NCBI RefSeq assembly: GCF_024169655.1
Contig: NZ_JALJWV010000001.1
Coordinates: 1,121,001-1,185,000 of the forward strand
Source of the DNA: Pseudomonas marginalis
GTDB taxonomy: Bacteria; Pseudomonadota; Gammaproteobacteria; Pseudomonadales; Pseudomonadaceae
DNA length: 64,000 nucleotides
Direction of reading: 5' to 3'
Each line of letters starts with the position of its first letter. Positions within the stretch are counted from its first letter, which is position 1. The position numbers and the translations under genes are program-made. The notes beneath the pieces are model-generated. The model saw only the letters and a list, made by a program, of their open reading frames with translations. It had not been told where the DNA came from and made no database searches. Shown piece after piece: positions 1-8,900 of the stretch.

Positions 1-21
1 AGGTTCATAAAAAATGAACCT
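1..21. repeat. Short inverted repeat at the window edge
   Basis: Two 8-base arms (AGGTTCAT and ATGAACCT) flank an A5 spacer, giving a perfect hairpin upstream of the fimbrial operon. It could be the end of a terminator for a gene to the left of the window, or an operator for the pilin promoter. The window edge prevents a choice. The remaining sequence up to 105 is the pilin leader and shows no convincing sigma-70 promoter. Confidence 0.45.
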
Positions 22-105
22 GATGCCCAGGTGTTAGTTGGAAGTGAGTCTTGACTTGCTTTTGAGTTAACCGCCTTCCTTTAAATGACTATTAGGTATT
101 CAAGC

Positions 106-597
106 ATGATCAAGAAGTTTGCTGTTCTGCTCCCTCTGGCTGTTGCGGTATTGGGTTCTTCGGCTGCCATGGCCGCCAACGATGCAAGTACCACGATCAA
201 CATCAAGGCCGATATTCCGACCAAGCAGTTCCACGCCCAGCCTCTGGACCCCAACTTCGGTCGTGACGAAATCATGACCTACAACACCGTGACCGGTGAG
301 CTGAGCACCCTGTCTTCGATGTTCACCCTGAAAAACACCGGCGGCTCGATCGATGCCTACCTGCAGGATGGTCCGGCAGCGCTCACCAACGGTACGGACT
401 CCATTGCGCTGACCATCAGCCTGGGCTCCGTGGCCCTGACCGGCACCCCGCAAGAAGTGGCCGCCGATGCAGAGTCCAACCCTGGCCTGCAAAAGCTGAT
501 GACCATTAAAGCCGCCAAGCCGGCGGACACCCAGGCCGGTCTCTACACCAGCGTCGCCACCGTGATCTTCGACAACGTGCCGCGCACCACTTTCTAA
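106..597 (+). CDS. CS1/CFA-I-type fimbrial major subunit
   Basis: This 163-residue exported pilin resembles the CS1 family (CooA/CfaB/CblA), which polymerises into thin surface fimbriae for attachment. The start is ATG 106, because the protein then begins with a standard signal peptide (two Lys, a hydrophobic run, cut after AAMA at about residue 24). An upstream in-frame ATG at 85 would only add seven residues before it. The mature N-terminus (ANDASTTINIKADIP) is the family's donor-strand-like segment, and the C-terminus ends in a beta strand (VATVIFDNVP). It is the first gene of the operon and is separated from the usher by two strong hairpins, which suits high expression of the main subunit. 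The family call is solid; the role as major subunit is inferred from position. Confidence 0.88.
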   Translation: MIKKFAVLLPLAVAVLGSSAAMAANDASTTINIKADIPTKQFHAQPLDPNFGRDEIMTYNTVTGELSTLSSMFTLKNTGGSIDAYLQDGPAALTNGTDSIALTISLGSVALTGTPQEVAADAESNPGLQKLMTIKAAKPADTQAGLYTSVATVIFDNVPRTTF

Positions 598-611
598 GCG
601 CCCGGCACTCG

Positions 612-628
612 ATAAGGCCTGGCCTTAT
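612..628 (+). promoter_or_regulatory. Intercistronic hairpin 1 after the major pilin
   Basis: ATAAGGC and GCCTTAT form a 7-bp stem around a CTG loop, 15 bases after the pilin stop codon. Together with the larger hairpin just downstream it forms a tandem structure that could protect the pilin mRNA or partly terminate before the usher. Confidence 0.5.
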
Positions 629-635
629 TGATCAC

Positions 636-665
636 CCGACCACAGGCGATATTGCCTGTGGTCGG
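636..665 (+). promoter_or_regulatory. Intercistronic hairpin 2 (12-bp stem) between pilin and usher
   Basis: A perfect 12-bp stem (CCGACCACAGGC with GCCTGTGGTCGG) closes a 6-base loop. No T-tract follows, so it is not a classic intrinsic terminator. Fimbrial operons often use such a structure after the pilin gene to keep pilin mRNA in excess over usher mRNA. That role is inferred here; the stem itself is directly visible. Confidence 0.6.
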
Positions 666-705
666 TTCCCCGATGGTTTGCAGTTCGCCCTAGAGTATTA
701 AGTTC

Positions 706-3225
706 ATGTTCCCGATGAAACCCATCGCGGCGGCGCTGGCCTTGCTTGCCTGTTCGGCGGCTTTGGCAGCGACTGACACTAGTTATACGCCGCGCAGTTT
801 GCTGGCTCAGGCGAAAGGTCTGCCGAGCGAATTCGAAGAGCACTTTTTTGATGTGCCCCTGGCCGTGCGTATCGAGCGCGACGAAGTCTTGTTGGGCGAG
901 GCGATGGTGGTACTGTCGCGCGATGACCGCCTCACGCTGCTGGACTTTACCGATATCAGCGACAGCCCGGTACAACCGGCTGAGCGCGATACCTGGAGCA
1001 ACTATCTGCAACAAGGCGTGGCCCTGGGAAGTTGCACGCAAACCTGCCCGGAAAAGATGTTGGCGGTGCATTACAACCTGGAAAACTCGCTGGTTTCGAT
1101 CCTCACGGAGAACGCCGAGCACGACACCGATCATCAACGTTATTACCACCAGCCCCAGGATGGCAGCACGGGCCTGATTGTCAGCAATCAGTTGAACCTC
1201 AACGGCGGACAAGACCAGGAACTCGGCGGACGTTTCGGCGTTGAAGCCAGCAGTAGCCTGGGTAACTGGAGCCACGCGCTCAACCTGCAACTGGCGCGCC
1301 TCGGCGGGCCGGACACGCAGCTCTATCACGCACTGTATTCGCTGTACGCCCAGCGCGAATTCGAAGGCCGGTTCCTGCGCCTGGGGTATTTCACGCCTAC
1401 CTCCGAGGGGCTCAATCGCCAGCCGCGTGCGTTCGGCGCCGCGCCGGATATCGCCGTCGGTGTGATGCTCGGCAGTTCCGACAGCCTGGCCATCAGCAAT
1501 CCCAAGCCTAGCGTGTACCCGATTTACGTCACCTCCAACCGCCAGGGCTCGGTGGAGATCTACCGCAACGGCCTGCTGATCAACACCCAGGCGGTGGCGG
1601 CCGGTTTGCAGAGCATCGACACGCGGCCATTGCCCGGCGGCATTTATGAAGTGGAAGTGCGCCTGGTCGAAGACGGCCAGGTCACCGCCACCACCCAGGA
1701 ATTGGTGTACAAGCCCAACAACTGGCGTAACCACGACGAGCGCTGGCGCTACAACCTGTTTGCCGGTCGCGAAAGCACCCTGTTCAACAACTGGGAGCAA
1801 CGCGACAAGGGCGACATGACCGCCGGCGCCTCGGTCAATTACCTGCTGCACCCGCGCGTGATCGTCGGCTTGTCCGGCCGCCAGGTGCAGGACCGCATGC
1901 AATACGGCACGTCCATCGACTGGACACTGGCGACCCATGCGAGCCTGTACGCCAACGTCTACCAGACCCAGGACCACGGCACCGGCATGGACCTGCAAGG
2001 CCTCTACAGTTATGGCGCCGGCAGCGTGATCGCCAGCCACAACCGCAGTTGGCTGGACACCCGCAACACCTACGACACGCTGCCCGACGGCACGCGGCTG
2101 CGCACCCGGCAAACCTTTGTCGGCCAGACCAGCACCTCGTCGCTGTCGATCAACCACCGCCTGATCAACCAGCATTCGCTCAATGCGCGCCTGTCCCACA
2201 GCCAGGGCAACGTCGAGGGCGTCGGCCTGGACCTGGGCTGGAGCAAACACGACACGTTGTTCGGCAGTGATGCCAACTGGCGCCTGTCGCTGTTCGACCG
2301 CCCCGCCAGCCACAGCACCGGCGACCGGCGCAACCGTGGCGTCGACCTGACCCTCAACCTGGCCCTCGGCGGGCCGGGCGAACAGTGGTCGGGCAGCATC
2401 GGTTCGCGCACCTCGCGCGACGGCAAGCGCGACAACAACGGCTCGCTGACCTACCGCAAAGACCTCAGCGACCACGTGCTGCAGAACGTCTCGGCCACCG
2501 TGCTCACCGACACCTACGGCGTCGGCCTGTCCGGCATGGCCAGCTTCCACGGCGACACGCTCGCCGGCGATGCCTTTGCCCAGCGCTCCTCTTTCAACGG
2601 CAACCTCACCGGCGGCCTCAACCTGCACAGCACCTTCGCCGTCGGTGGCCAGAAGATGGCCCTGACCAGCCAGTACCACGGCGACGGCGCGGGCATGATC
2701 GTCGATGTGGAAACCGATCTGGACGACATCACCCTGCGCGCCGACGACCTCAGCGGTGGCAGCACCACGCTGCGGCCGGGGCGCAACTTCGTGCCGATCA
2801 CGGCGTATAAAACCGGCTCGGTGGCGTTCGATTTCGACGGCAACCACCCACCGGCGGCGAACATCCAGCCGCCGCGCAGCGCTTACCACATCAACAAAGG
2901 CGGGGTGGACTACCGCAAGATCAGCGTGATGAAAACCGTCACCGTGCTCGGTCGCCTGGTCGACCCGCAAGGCCGCCCGCTCAAGGGCCATCACGTGATC
3001 AACCACGCCAGCCGTGGGGTCAGCGAAGTGGACGGGTTCTTCTCGATGGAAATGAACGCCGGCTCGCCCACCTTGGAAGTGCGCCAGGGCAACCAGTTGC
3101 TCTGCCAGTTCCGCCTCGACCCGAGCCAGGCCCGCAGTGAAAACGATGTGCTGATGATCGGTGATTTACGTTGCACGCCGGACACCCTGGCGGATGCCGC
3201 ACTCACTCAACAGCAGTCGGGTTGA
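706..3225 (+). CDS. CS1-type outer-membrane fimbrial usher
   Basis: This 839-residue protein has the length and layout of the CfaC/CooC/TcfC ushers, which form the outer-membrane pore through which CS1-type pilins are assembled. It opens with a signal peptide (MKPIAAALALLACSAALAA). A long beta-barrel-like centre rich in alternating aromatic and polar residues follows. Near residues 740-800 there is a carboxypeptidase-regulatory-like C-terminal domain (VLGRLVDPQGRPLKG). Start codons at 706 and 715 are both possible and neither has a strong ribosome binding site. The tip adhesin begins 19 bases after the stop, consistent with one transcript. Family assignment is confident; substrate specificity is inferred from the operon. 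Confidence 0.88.
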   Translation: MFPMKPIAAALALLACSAALAATDTSYTPRSLLAQAKGLPSEFEEHFFDVPLAVRIERDEVLLGEAMVVLSRDDRLTLLDFTDISDSPVQPAERDTWSNYLQQGVALGSCTQTCPEKMLAVHYNLENSLVSILTENAEHDTDHQRYYHQPQDGSTGLIVSNQLNLNGGQDQELGGRFGVEASSSLGNWSHALNLQLARLGGPDTQLYHALYSLYAQREFEGRFLRLGYFTPTSEGLNRQPRAFGAAPDIAVGVMLGSSDSLAISNPKPSVYPIYVTSNRQGSVEIYRNGLLINTQAVAAGLQSIDTRPLPGGIYEVEVRLVEDGQVTATTQELVYKPNNWRNHDERWRYNLFAGRESTLFNNWEQRDKGDMTAGASVNYLLHPRVIVGLSGRQVQDRMQYGTSIDWTLATHASLYANVYQTQDHGTGMDLQGLYSYGAGSVIASHNRSWLDTRNTYDTLPDGTRLRTRQTFVGQTSTSSLSINHRLINQHSLNARLSHSQGNVEGVGLDLGWSKHDTLFGSDANWRLSLFDRPASHSTGDRRNRGVDLTLNLALGGPGEQWSGSIGSRTSRDGKRDNNGSLTYRKDLSDHVLQNVSATVLTDTYGVGLSGMASFHGDTLAGDAFAQRSSFNGNLTGGLNLHSTFAVGGQKMALTSQYHGDGAGMIVDVETDLDDITLRADDLSGGSTTLRPGRNFVPITAYKTGSVAFDFDGNHPPAANIQPPRSAYHINKGGVDYRKISVMKTVTVLGRLVDPQGRPLKGHHVINHASRGVSEVDGFFSMEMNAGSPTLEVRQGNQLLCQFRLDPSQARSENDVLMIGDLRCTPDTLADAALTQQQSG

Positions 3226-3244
3226 CTCACACAGGATTGAAGAC

Positions 3245-4474
3245 ATGAACATCAAGCCATACCAACTGCTGCTCGGGGCACTGGCGCTGGGCGTTGCGCC
3301 GTCCGCCATGGCGCTGAACCAGGACATCACGGCGAGCTTTCGGCCCGACCCGAGTCAGGCGCAGCACAATAAGTTCGTCAACACCACGCCGGTCAGTGGC
3401 TACTGCGCGGCCTACCCCAGTTTTTGTGTTGGCATCTTCAGCATTCGGTTGCCGGTGCGCTATGACTCTGCGCAGCCGCTGATGCCCGGCACCGACCCGC
3501 GTAATCACGCGATGTTTTCGGTGCCCGCACAGTGGCGAACCTTGACGGTGACACATACCGAGACCGGGGAAACCGAGCAGGTCGAGCTGCGTGTTGCGGG
3601 CATAGGCTCCCAATATGAACTCAGCGACACGGTAGAGAACCTGACAGGCATCCCGAATGCGCTTTCCGCCCACCGGGCCTTGTGGGGGGGGTTGAGCTGG
3701 GTGTATCCGCCTCCACCCTGCGGCTACACCGGCCATGGTTTTTTCGGGAGTAAAACCTACGCGTTTTTCTGGCGGACTCCCGTTGAGGGGGCTTGCGTCA
3801 AATTCACGCATTATGCGATTCCTGCCATGGGTTACACCTATCTGGACTTCGCCTACGAACTGCGCACACCCAACCCCTTGGGCATGTCATCAGGCACCTA
3901 CACCGGCCAGTTGACTTACCGGGTAGGCCCAGGCGCTGACTTCGACATGGGCGACGTGATGTTGCCCAGCGATAACGCGATCAACCTGAACTTCGTCCTC
4001 GCCGTGGACCACATCCTCAAAGTCGAAATTCCGCCGGGCGGTGACCGGGTCGAGCTGGTGCCTCAGGGCGGCTGGCAAGCCTGGTTGCAACAGGGGCGCA
4101 AACCGTCGCGGTTGTTCCGGGACCAGACCTTCAATCTCTACGCCTCCTCGCGTTTCAAGATGCAGCTGGCCTGCGAGCGGGTGATCGGCGACACCTGCGC
4201 GATCAGGAATGCTGCCAACGGTCATGAAGTCCCGGTGGATATCCGCGTGAGTTTGCCCCACGGCCTGAGCAACCCCGACGGCTCGGCGGTGAGTCGCCAG
4301 CCGCTGCTGTTGAGCGGCGCGGGCACGCAATTGTTTAAACCGGCCATGTACGTCGACCGGCGCCCCGGCACGCTGCATTTCGAGGTGAGCCAACAGGCGG
4401 TCGCCGAGATGCTGGCGCAGGACCCTGGCACTTACGCGGGCGCGGTCACGGTTATTTGGGATTCGCAAGTCTAG
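3245..4474 (+). CDS. CS1-type fimbrial tip adhesin / pilus initiator (CooD/CfaE/CblD-like)
   Basis: This 409-residue protein has a signal peptide ending AMA at about residue 22. In CS1-type systems the tip protein starts fibre assembly and carries the receptor-binding domain. Here an N-terminal domain of about 200 residues contains paired cysteines (YCAAYPSFC, PPPCGY, GACVKF) that could form disulphides. The C-terminal pilin-like domain ends in the strand VTVIWDSQV. The start at ATG 3245 was chosen because it gives the signal peptide and follows the usher stop by 19 bases; a longer reading frame beginning inside the usher has no secretion signal. A fragment of a similar C-terminus recurs at 5719-5811. 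The receptor cannot be told from sequence. Confidence 0.83.
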   Translation: MNIKPYQLLLGALALGVAPSAMALNQDITASFRPDPSQAQHNKFVNTTPVSGYCAAYPSFCVGIFSIRLPVRYDSAQPLMPGTDPRNHAMFSVPAQWRTLTVTHTETGETEQVELRVAGIGSQYELSDTVENLTGIPNALSAHRALWGGLSWVYPPPPCGYTGHGFFGSKTYAFFWRTPVEGACVKFTHYAIPAMGYTYLDFAYELRTPNPLGMSSGTYTGQLTYRVGPGADFDMGDVMLPSDNAINLNFVLAVDHILKVEIPPGGDRVELVPQGGWQAWLQQGRKPSRLFRDQTFNLYASSRFKMQLACERVIGDTCAIRNAANGHEVPVDIRVSLPHGLSNPDGSAVSRQPLLLSGAGTQLFKPAMYVDRRPGTLHFEVSQQAVAEMLAQDPGTYAGAVTVIWDSQV

Positions 4475-4514
4475 TGCGTTGGCCTCGGGCCAATCGTTAA
4501 TGAGGTGTTATGCA

Positions 4515-5255
4515 ATGAAAGTATTAGCCGCAATCCTGGGCATATGGTTGGTTTCCCTGGGCGTCCAGGCAGGCCCGAATATCAACGTCGGCGTGGTGTA
4601 TGACTACCTGGACGGCAGCAAAAGCAGCTACCTGAAGCGCATCTTCAATGGCGGCACGAGTACCGCCTTCGTCAGGGTCGAGATCCTCGAAATCGTCTAC
4701 GACGCCAGCGGCGTGCCCCAGGAAGTGCCGCTGCAATCCCAGGCCGACGCCAGCACCCGCAATGGCCTGATGGCCAGCCCCGCGCGCCTGATCGTGCCGG
4801 CCAACGGCATGCAGAGCACACGCTTGTTGTACATGGGCGAGCGCGCCAGCGAGCGGTATTTCCGGGTGCGTTACATCCCGGTGGTGCCGGAAAAAGAAGA
4901 CGCCTTTGCCCTCTCCGAAGAAGAGCGTGAGGAATATCAAAGAACCTTGCAGGCCGGCGTCAGCGTATTGGCTGGCTACGGCACGGTGTTTTTCGTGCGG
5001 CCCAAGGACACCCGCTACGACACCCGCATCGACGACGGCGCCGCGCGCTATGAGCTGCGCAACAACGGCAACAGCGTGATCGTGGTCGACGAGTTCAAGA
5101 ATTGCGTGGCCGGCAAGCCGACCGACTGCCATCCGACCACCAAAAACCACGTGCTGCCGGGGCGCACCTTTGCCTTCGAAAAACAAGCCGGGCGCCACTA
5201 CACCTTCAAGCTGGTGGAAGGCGACACGCAGAAGAATCAAGAGGTGAAAGGATGA
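4515..5255 (+). CDS. CS1-type periplasmic fimbrial chaperone
   Basis: This 246-residue exported protein has a signal peptide (MKVLAAILGIWLVSLGVQA) and the two-domain immunoglobulin-like pattern of CooB/CfaA chaperones, which hold pilins in the periplasm before usher delivery. A central strand with ARLIVPANG followed by STRLLYMG corresponds to the chaperone donor-strand region. C-terminal cysteines (NCVAGKPTDC) probably form a disulphide. ATG 4515 is preceded by GAGG about 10 bases upstream. The gene overlaps the next pilin gene by four bases (ATGA), so the two are translationally coupled. In the E. coli coo operon the chaperone comes first; here it follows the tip adhesin. Confidence 0.8.
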   Translation: MKVLAAILGIWLVSLGVQAGPNINVGVVYDYLDGSKSSYLKRIFNGGTSTAFVRVEILEIVYDASGVPQEVPLQSQADASTRNGLMASPARLIVPANGMQSTRLLYMGERASERYFRVRYIPVVPEKEDAFALSEEEREEYQRTLQAGVSVLAGYGTVFFVRPKDTRYDTRIDDGAARYELRNNGNSVIVVDEFKNCVAGKPTDCHPTTKNHVLPGRTFAFEKQAGRHYTFKLVEGDTQKNQEVKG

Positions 5256-5722
5256 GCCGGTGGGCCATGTTGGGGCTGTTGAGTGCGCTCAGCTTCAGCG
5301 CCCTGGCCGCCCGCGAGGAGGCGGTGTTTCAGGTGTCGGTCAAAGTCCCCACCAGCGACTTTTATGTGTTGCCGCTCAACCCCGGCTTTCTGGAGCGCGA
5401 GCAAACCATGCGTTGGAACCCGGTGACTGAAACCCTGAGCGCGTTACGCGAGCCTTTCGACGTGAAAAACGTGCTGGGCGCGGTGGACGCTTACCTCGCC
5501 TATGCGCCGGTGTTGTTCAACGGCCGCGACAACATTGCGCTCAAAGTCACCTTCAACCAACAGGAACTGGGGCTTGACGCCTTGCGCGTGGTGCCGGAAG
5601 AGGAGGCCCGCGTCGGCAAACGCGTGCTGCTGGAAATCGCCGCGCAGAAGCCTGACGACGGTTATCTGCCCGGCCAATACTTCGGCAACGTGCAGATCAT
5701 CTTTGACGCGTTGCGCCCATGA
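5252..5722 (+). CDS. Second CS1-type pilin-like subunit
   Basis: This 156-residue exported protein has a signal peptide ending ALAA at about residue 18. Its body parallels the major pilin: VKVPTSDFYVLPLNPGF matches IKADIPTKQFHAQPLDPNF, MRWNPVTETLSAL matches MTYNTVTGELSTL, and both have a GG/LG-x-xDAYL segment. It ends in GNVQIIFD, like the pilin's terminal strand. It may be a minor subunit, an adaptor or a terminator. Translation starts at ATG 5252, overlapping the chaperone stop. Its own stop overlaps the ATG of the small relic ORF that follows. Paralogy to the first gene is clear; its place in the fibre is unknown. Confidence 0.78.
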   Translation: MSRWAMLGLLSALSFSALAAREEAVFQVSVKVPTSDFYVLPLNPGFLEREQTMRWNPVTETLSALREPFDVKNVLGAVDAYLAYAPVLFNGRDNIALKVTFNQQELGLDALRVVPEEEARVGKRVLLEIAAQKPDDGYLPGQYFGNVQIIFDALRP

Positions 5723-5811
5723 GCGGCGCGCCGTATTGGAATCGTTCGAGGACGAGTGAAGGCGGCGCGCATGAAGCAAACGTCACGGTGATCCGGGATT
5801 CGCAGATGTAA
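5719..5811 (+). pseudogene. Relic of a second tip-adhesin C-terminus
   Basis: A 30-codon reading frame starts with ATG overlapping the stop of the second pilin (ATGA) and ends in VTVIRDSQM followed by TAA. The tip adhesin of the same operon ends in VTVIWDSQV followed by TAG. The DNA is also alike: GTCACGGT, a short variable stretch, then GGGATTCGCA in both. The rest of the adhesin is missing, so this looks like what remains after duplication and deletion. The frame is open and could still be translated as a small peptide, but it has no signal peptide. The similarity is directly visible; the deletion history is inferred. Confidence 0.6.
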
Positions 5812-5867
5812 CAGACTAACTGTCTACCGCAGTTGTCCATGGCTGCAGAACTAGTTTCCCTGGCTTG

Positions 5868-5886
5868 GGTGAGTCGCCGACTCACC
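5868..5886 (+). promoter_or_regulatory. Hairpin just upstream of the first giant toxin gene
   Basis: GGTGAGTC and GACTCACC form a perfect 8-bp stem with a GCC loop, and CTTG/CAAG can extend it after a bulge. It ends five bases before the AAGGAG ribosome binding site of the next gene. It may be a terminator for the fimbrial operon without a T-tract, or a structure that controls translation of the toxin gene. Confidence 0.45.
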
Positions 5887-5890
5887 AGGC

Positions 5891-5896
5891 AAGGAG
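5891..5896 (+). promoter_or_regulatory. Ribosome binding site that fixes the start at GTG 5905
   Basis: A perfect AAGGAG lies eight bases before an in-frame GTG at 5905. The longer frame from TTG 5833 or ATG 5839 has no ribosome binding site and would run through the hairpin at 5868-5886. The GTG is therefore preferred. Confidence 0.65.
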
Positions 5897-5904
5897 CTCG
5901 TTTT

Positions 5905-8900
5905 GTGACACAAGCCAATCCCACGGCGCTGCTGCGTCAGACCCACATCGATACGATCCACACCCTGTTCGCCGATCCACCGTCCCTGCGGGCGGTGGCC
6001 CAGGCCAGCGCCCAGGCCCATCTGGACGAGCACTTCGCGGCGCGTACACTGACCGCCGAGCAGCTTTACCTGCGCACGCCGCTGGCGGGCCAAACCGCGA
6101 CGTATGACTACACCGCGTTGGCGGACGCACTGGTGGCGCGGCTGGTCAATGGTGAACCGGTGCTCTACGTGCCGGGCCACCATGAGAGTGTCCAGCGGGT
6201 GGGGGATGACTATGAACCGGGCACACTGGACCTCTTCGAGTGTGAAGTGCTGGTCAATGAGCGTGGCGCGCTGTTGTTGGCGTCTTACCGGGAGCAGTTG
6301 CAGGTCTGGTGGAAAACGCGTTGGTGGCCGCTGGTCGAGGCGTTGATGGGCGTCGTCAGCGATACGCCCAGACAGCCTGGCATGAGCCAGCGCCATCTTG
6401 ATACGTTCTTTTCGCTGTCTTTCACCAACCCCAGCGGGGAGCTGACCGCTCCGGCCGGTCCGTTGCGCGTCTCTACGGTTCACCTGCGCCGCGAGGACGC
6501 GGGAGACGACGATTCGGGCGAAGTGCTGCCTCTGTGGTTGCTCCAGGCAACGCATTCCACGGACATGGCGCTCTACAGCCCGGCCATGGGCGTGCAGTTG
6601 ATCGACCAGTTGGACGATATCGGGCCGTTGCTGGCCGATCACCTGAGCCCGTTGTTGGATGAACCGGCAGGTGAGTGGTTTGTAGGTGAGCACGCAGGCC
6701 TGGCCCCTGAATCGCTGGCAAGCGGTTACCTGGCACGCCAGTTGAGGGAAATTGCCGCCATCGACCTCACGGTGCGTAGAACCGCGCAACAGTATCAGGC
6801 CCTGCTCAATGCCATCACCGACACACGTCGCTGGTTTGTGTCCCCCCTGACGGCGTTCGGACAAGGCGTTCACGAGGCCATTCCGGCGTGGCTGTTCAAC
6901 GCCGCGCAAACTGATCGACTTCAATATGGGCGTCTACTGGTCGAGCAGGTGCGCCACTTGAACCAGGGCGCGGGCCGGCGGTTTTTCCCCGAAGTCCCGT
7001 CCCTGGCGGCGTTTGCCGAAACAGCGTTGCAAGACTGTCTGGACAACGAGCCACGCGCACTTGAGCTCAAGGTCCTGGATATCCATGTGGTGTTCGGCCC
7101 GCCGAGCGCTGCGTCCCTTGAGTTGACCCTGACCGAATGGGCGCTGGAAACCCTGGGCGGGTTCACGCCGAGCCCCACCGCTATCACGCTCAAAGGCGCC
7201 CCCGCGCCCGCCTGGCTGACCGAGCCCTTGCTCAGAGACTGGCTGATCAAAGCCGATATCGCCAAGGCTTACGGCGCGATCCTGAGGCAACGGTTTGCCA
7301 AGGGCGACGCCGCCAACGACTGGGACCGGGACCTGGCCGGCGATCAGGTGCTGTCACAGCTGAAGATGCTGGCAATGGCGTACAAAATCCAGGGGCTGCA
7401 TGGGCTGACCCAGCAGGGCTATCGCCTCATTAGCGAGCGTGCCGGGGGGCTGCGGGCATCCTCCCGTCTGTTGCCGCTGACGCTCAAGGCCATGCCCCAA
7501 GGGCAGACGGCCGTTGTGCAGCACATGCACCTGTTGATGCCCCGGCAGGCGTCACCGGGCGCGTGCCTGTTGTATCGACCGCTGTTGAACCCGGTCGTAC
7601 AGGAATTTGCCTCGCTGGAGGATCTGCACACAGCGATCAAGGCGCCTGGTGGCTTGCGCGACAGTGTCCTGGCATGGCTGCCGACGAATCACCGAGCGCT
7701 GTTCGAGCCGCTGCTCAGCGCCCTACCGGCCGATGACAACGCGGCGCTGGCGGTGGAGGTGAGCGAGGACCTCGAGTCGGTGCATTCCTTGCGCGAGGTG
7801 TTCTATCTGGCGCTGGAAACCTTGGGTGAATGGCCCGTATCGGGTGGTGATGCACGGCATTGGGCCTGCTTCAAAGCGGCCGGCTGGTCGTTGCCCGATG
7901 GGCTGATGCCACTGGTGCAGGGCGTGGACACGCTGAGCGGGTGGCTGGGGCAGTTGATGGACGCTGTGCGCCAGGATGGCGGGGCTACCACGGGTGTCGA
8001 CGTGCTTGGCAACCTGGCGTGGGTGCTGGCGCACCGGGTTTCGCCGGCCAACGTGCAGTTGCAACTGGACCTGTCAGCGTTGATGTTTGCGACGCCGCAG
8101 AGGCTGCAAAACCCGTTGGAATTGACCCGTGTCCCAGCGCCCAAGCAGTTCAAGCAGCCGGATAAATGGGGCTCCGTTCTCCGTGTGAAAGCGCTCATTC
8201 AGCAGGTTCGGCAACAGACGGATCTGCGTCTTGAAGAGTGGCAAGCGCTCTACGACGGCGCCGACAGCACGCGTGCTGAGGCTGAGAGTCGAGTGAGCGT
8301 GCTGTCCAGGCTGGTGGACAGCATTGCCGACAACCTTGCAGATGCAGCGGCTAACCAGGTGCGTGAGCAATACCACCAGATTTTGCAGGTCAAGCTGAAG
8401 GCGCTGTCCCAGCAATTACACGCGCTCCGGCAGCTGCGCGGCCTGGCACCGCGCCTGGGCTATGAGGTGCAGGTCTGTGCGTTGCTCGAGTCTCTGGTGG
8501 GCACAGCACGCACCCTCGGTAGTCTGGAAGCACGCTACATCGCGTCACTCGATACCTCGCTGGCGTCGATGTCGCAAGGGCAAGTGGACGAGAGCCGGCG
8601 CAACCGCCTGGCCGCCTACAATTGGTCGATTCACTGGCGTGAACTGGAAAATCGTCACCTCGATGAGTTGACGGCGGTCATCGGCTGTGGCGCCGATAAG
8701 GGGCAAGCCCTCACGCTGGCCGTTGCGCCAGCCTCGGTGCTGGCGTTGCAGGCGCAGCAGGTCCGGCGTTTGTGGCAGGCGGCCTGGCGCGCCGAGGGTT
8801 CGGGAGGCGACGCGCTGTTTGCCGGGATGCTGGCACTGACCCTTCAGCGCGTCGCGTGCGCGAGTCAGTCCCATGCGGGGTTCATGGTGCTGACGCGAGC

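Noticed and set aside
625..3006. A 793-codon open frame on the minus strand across the usher gene
   Set aside because: It lies wholly opposite a clear usher gene, shows low-complexity composition from high-GC codon shadow and has no family resemblance.
5833..5904. TTG 5833 / ATG 5839 as start of the first toxin
   Set aside because: No ribosome site, and the frame would cover the hairpin; GTG 5905 has a perfect one.
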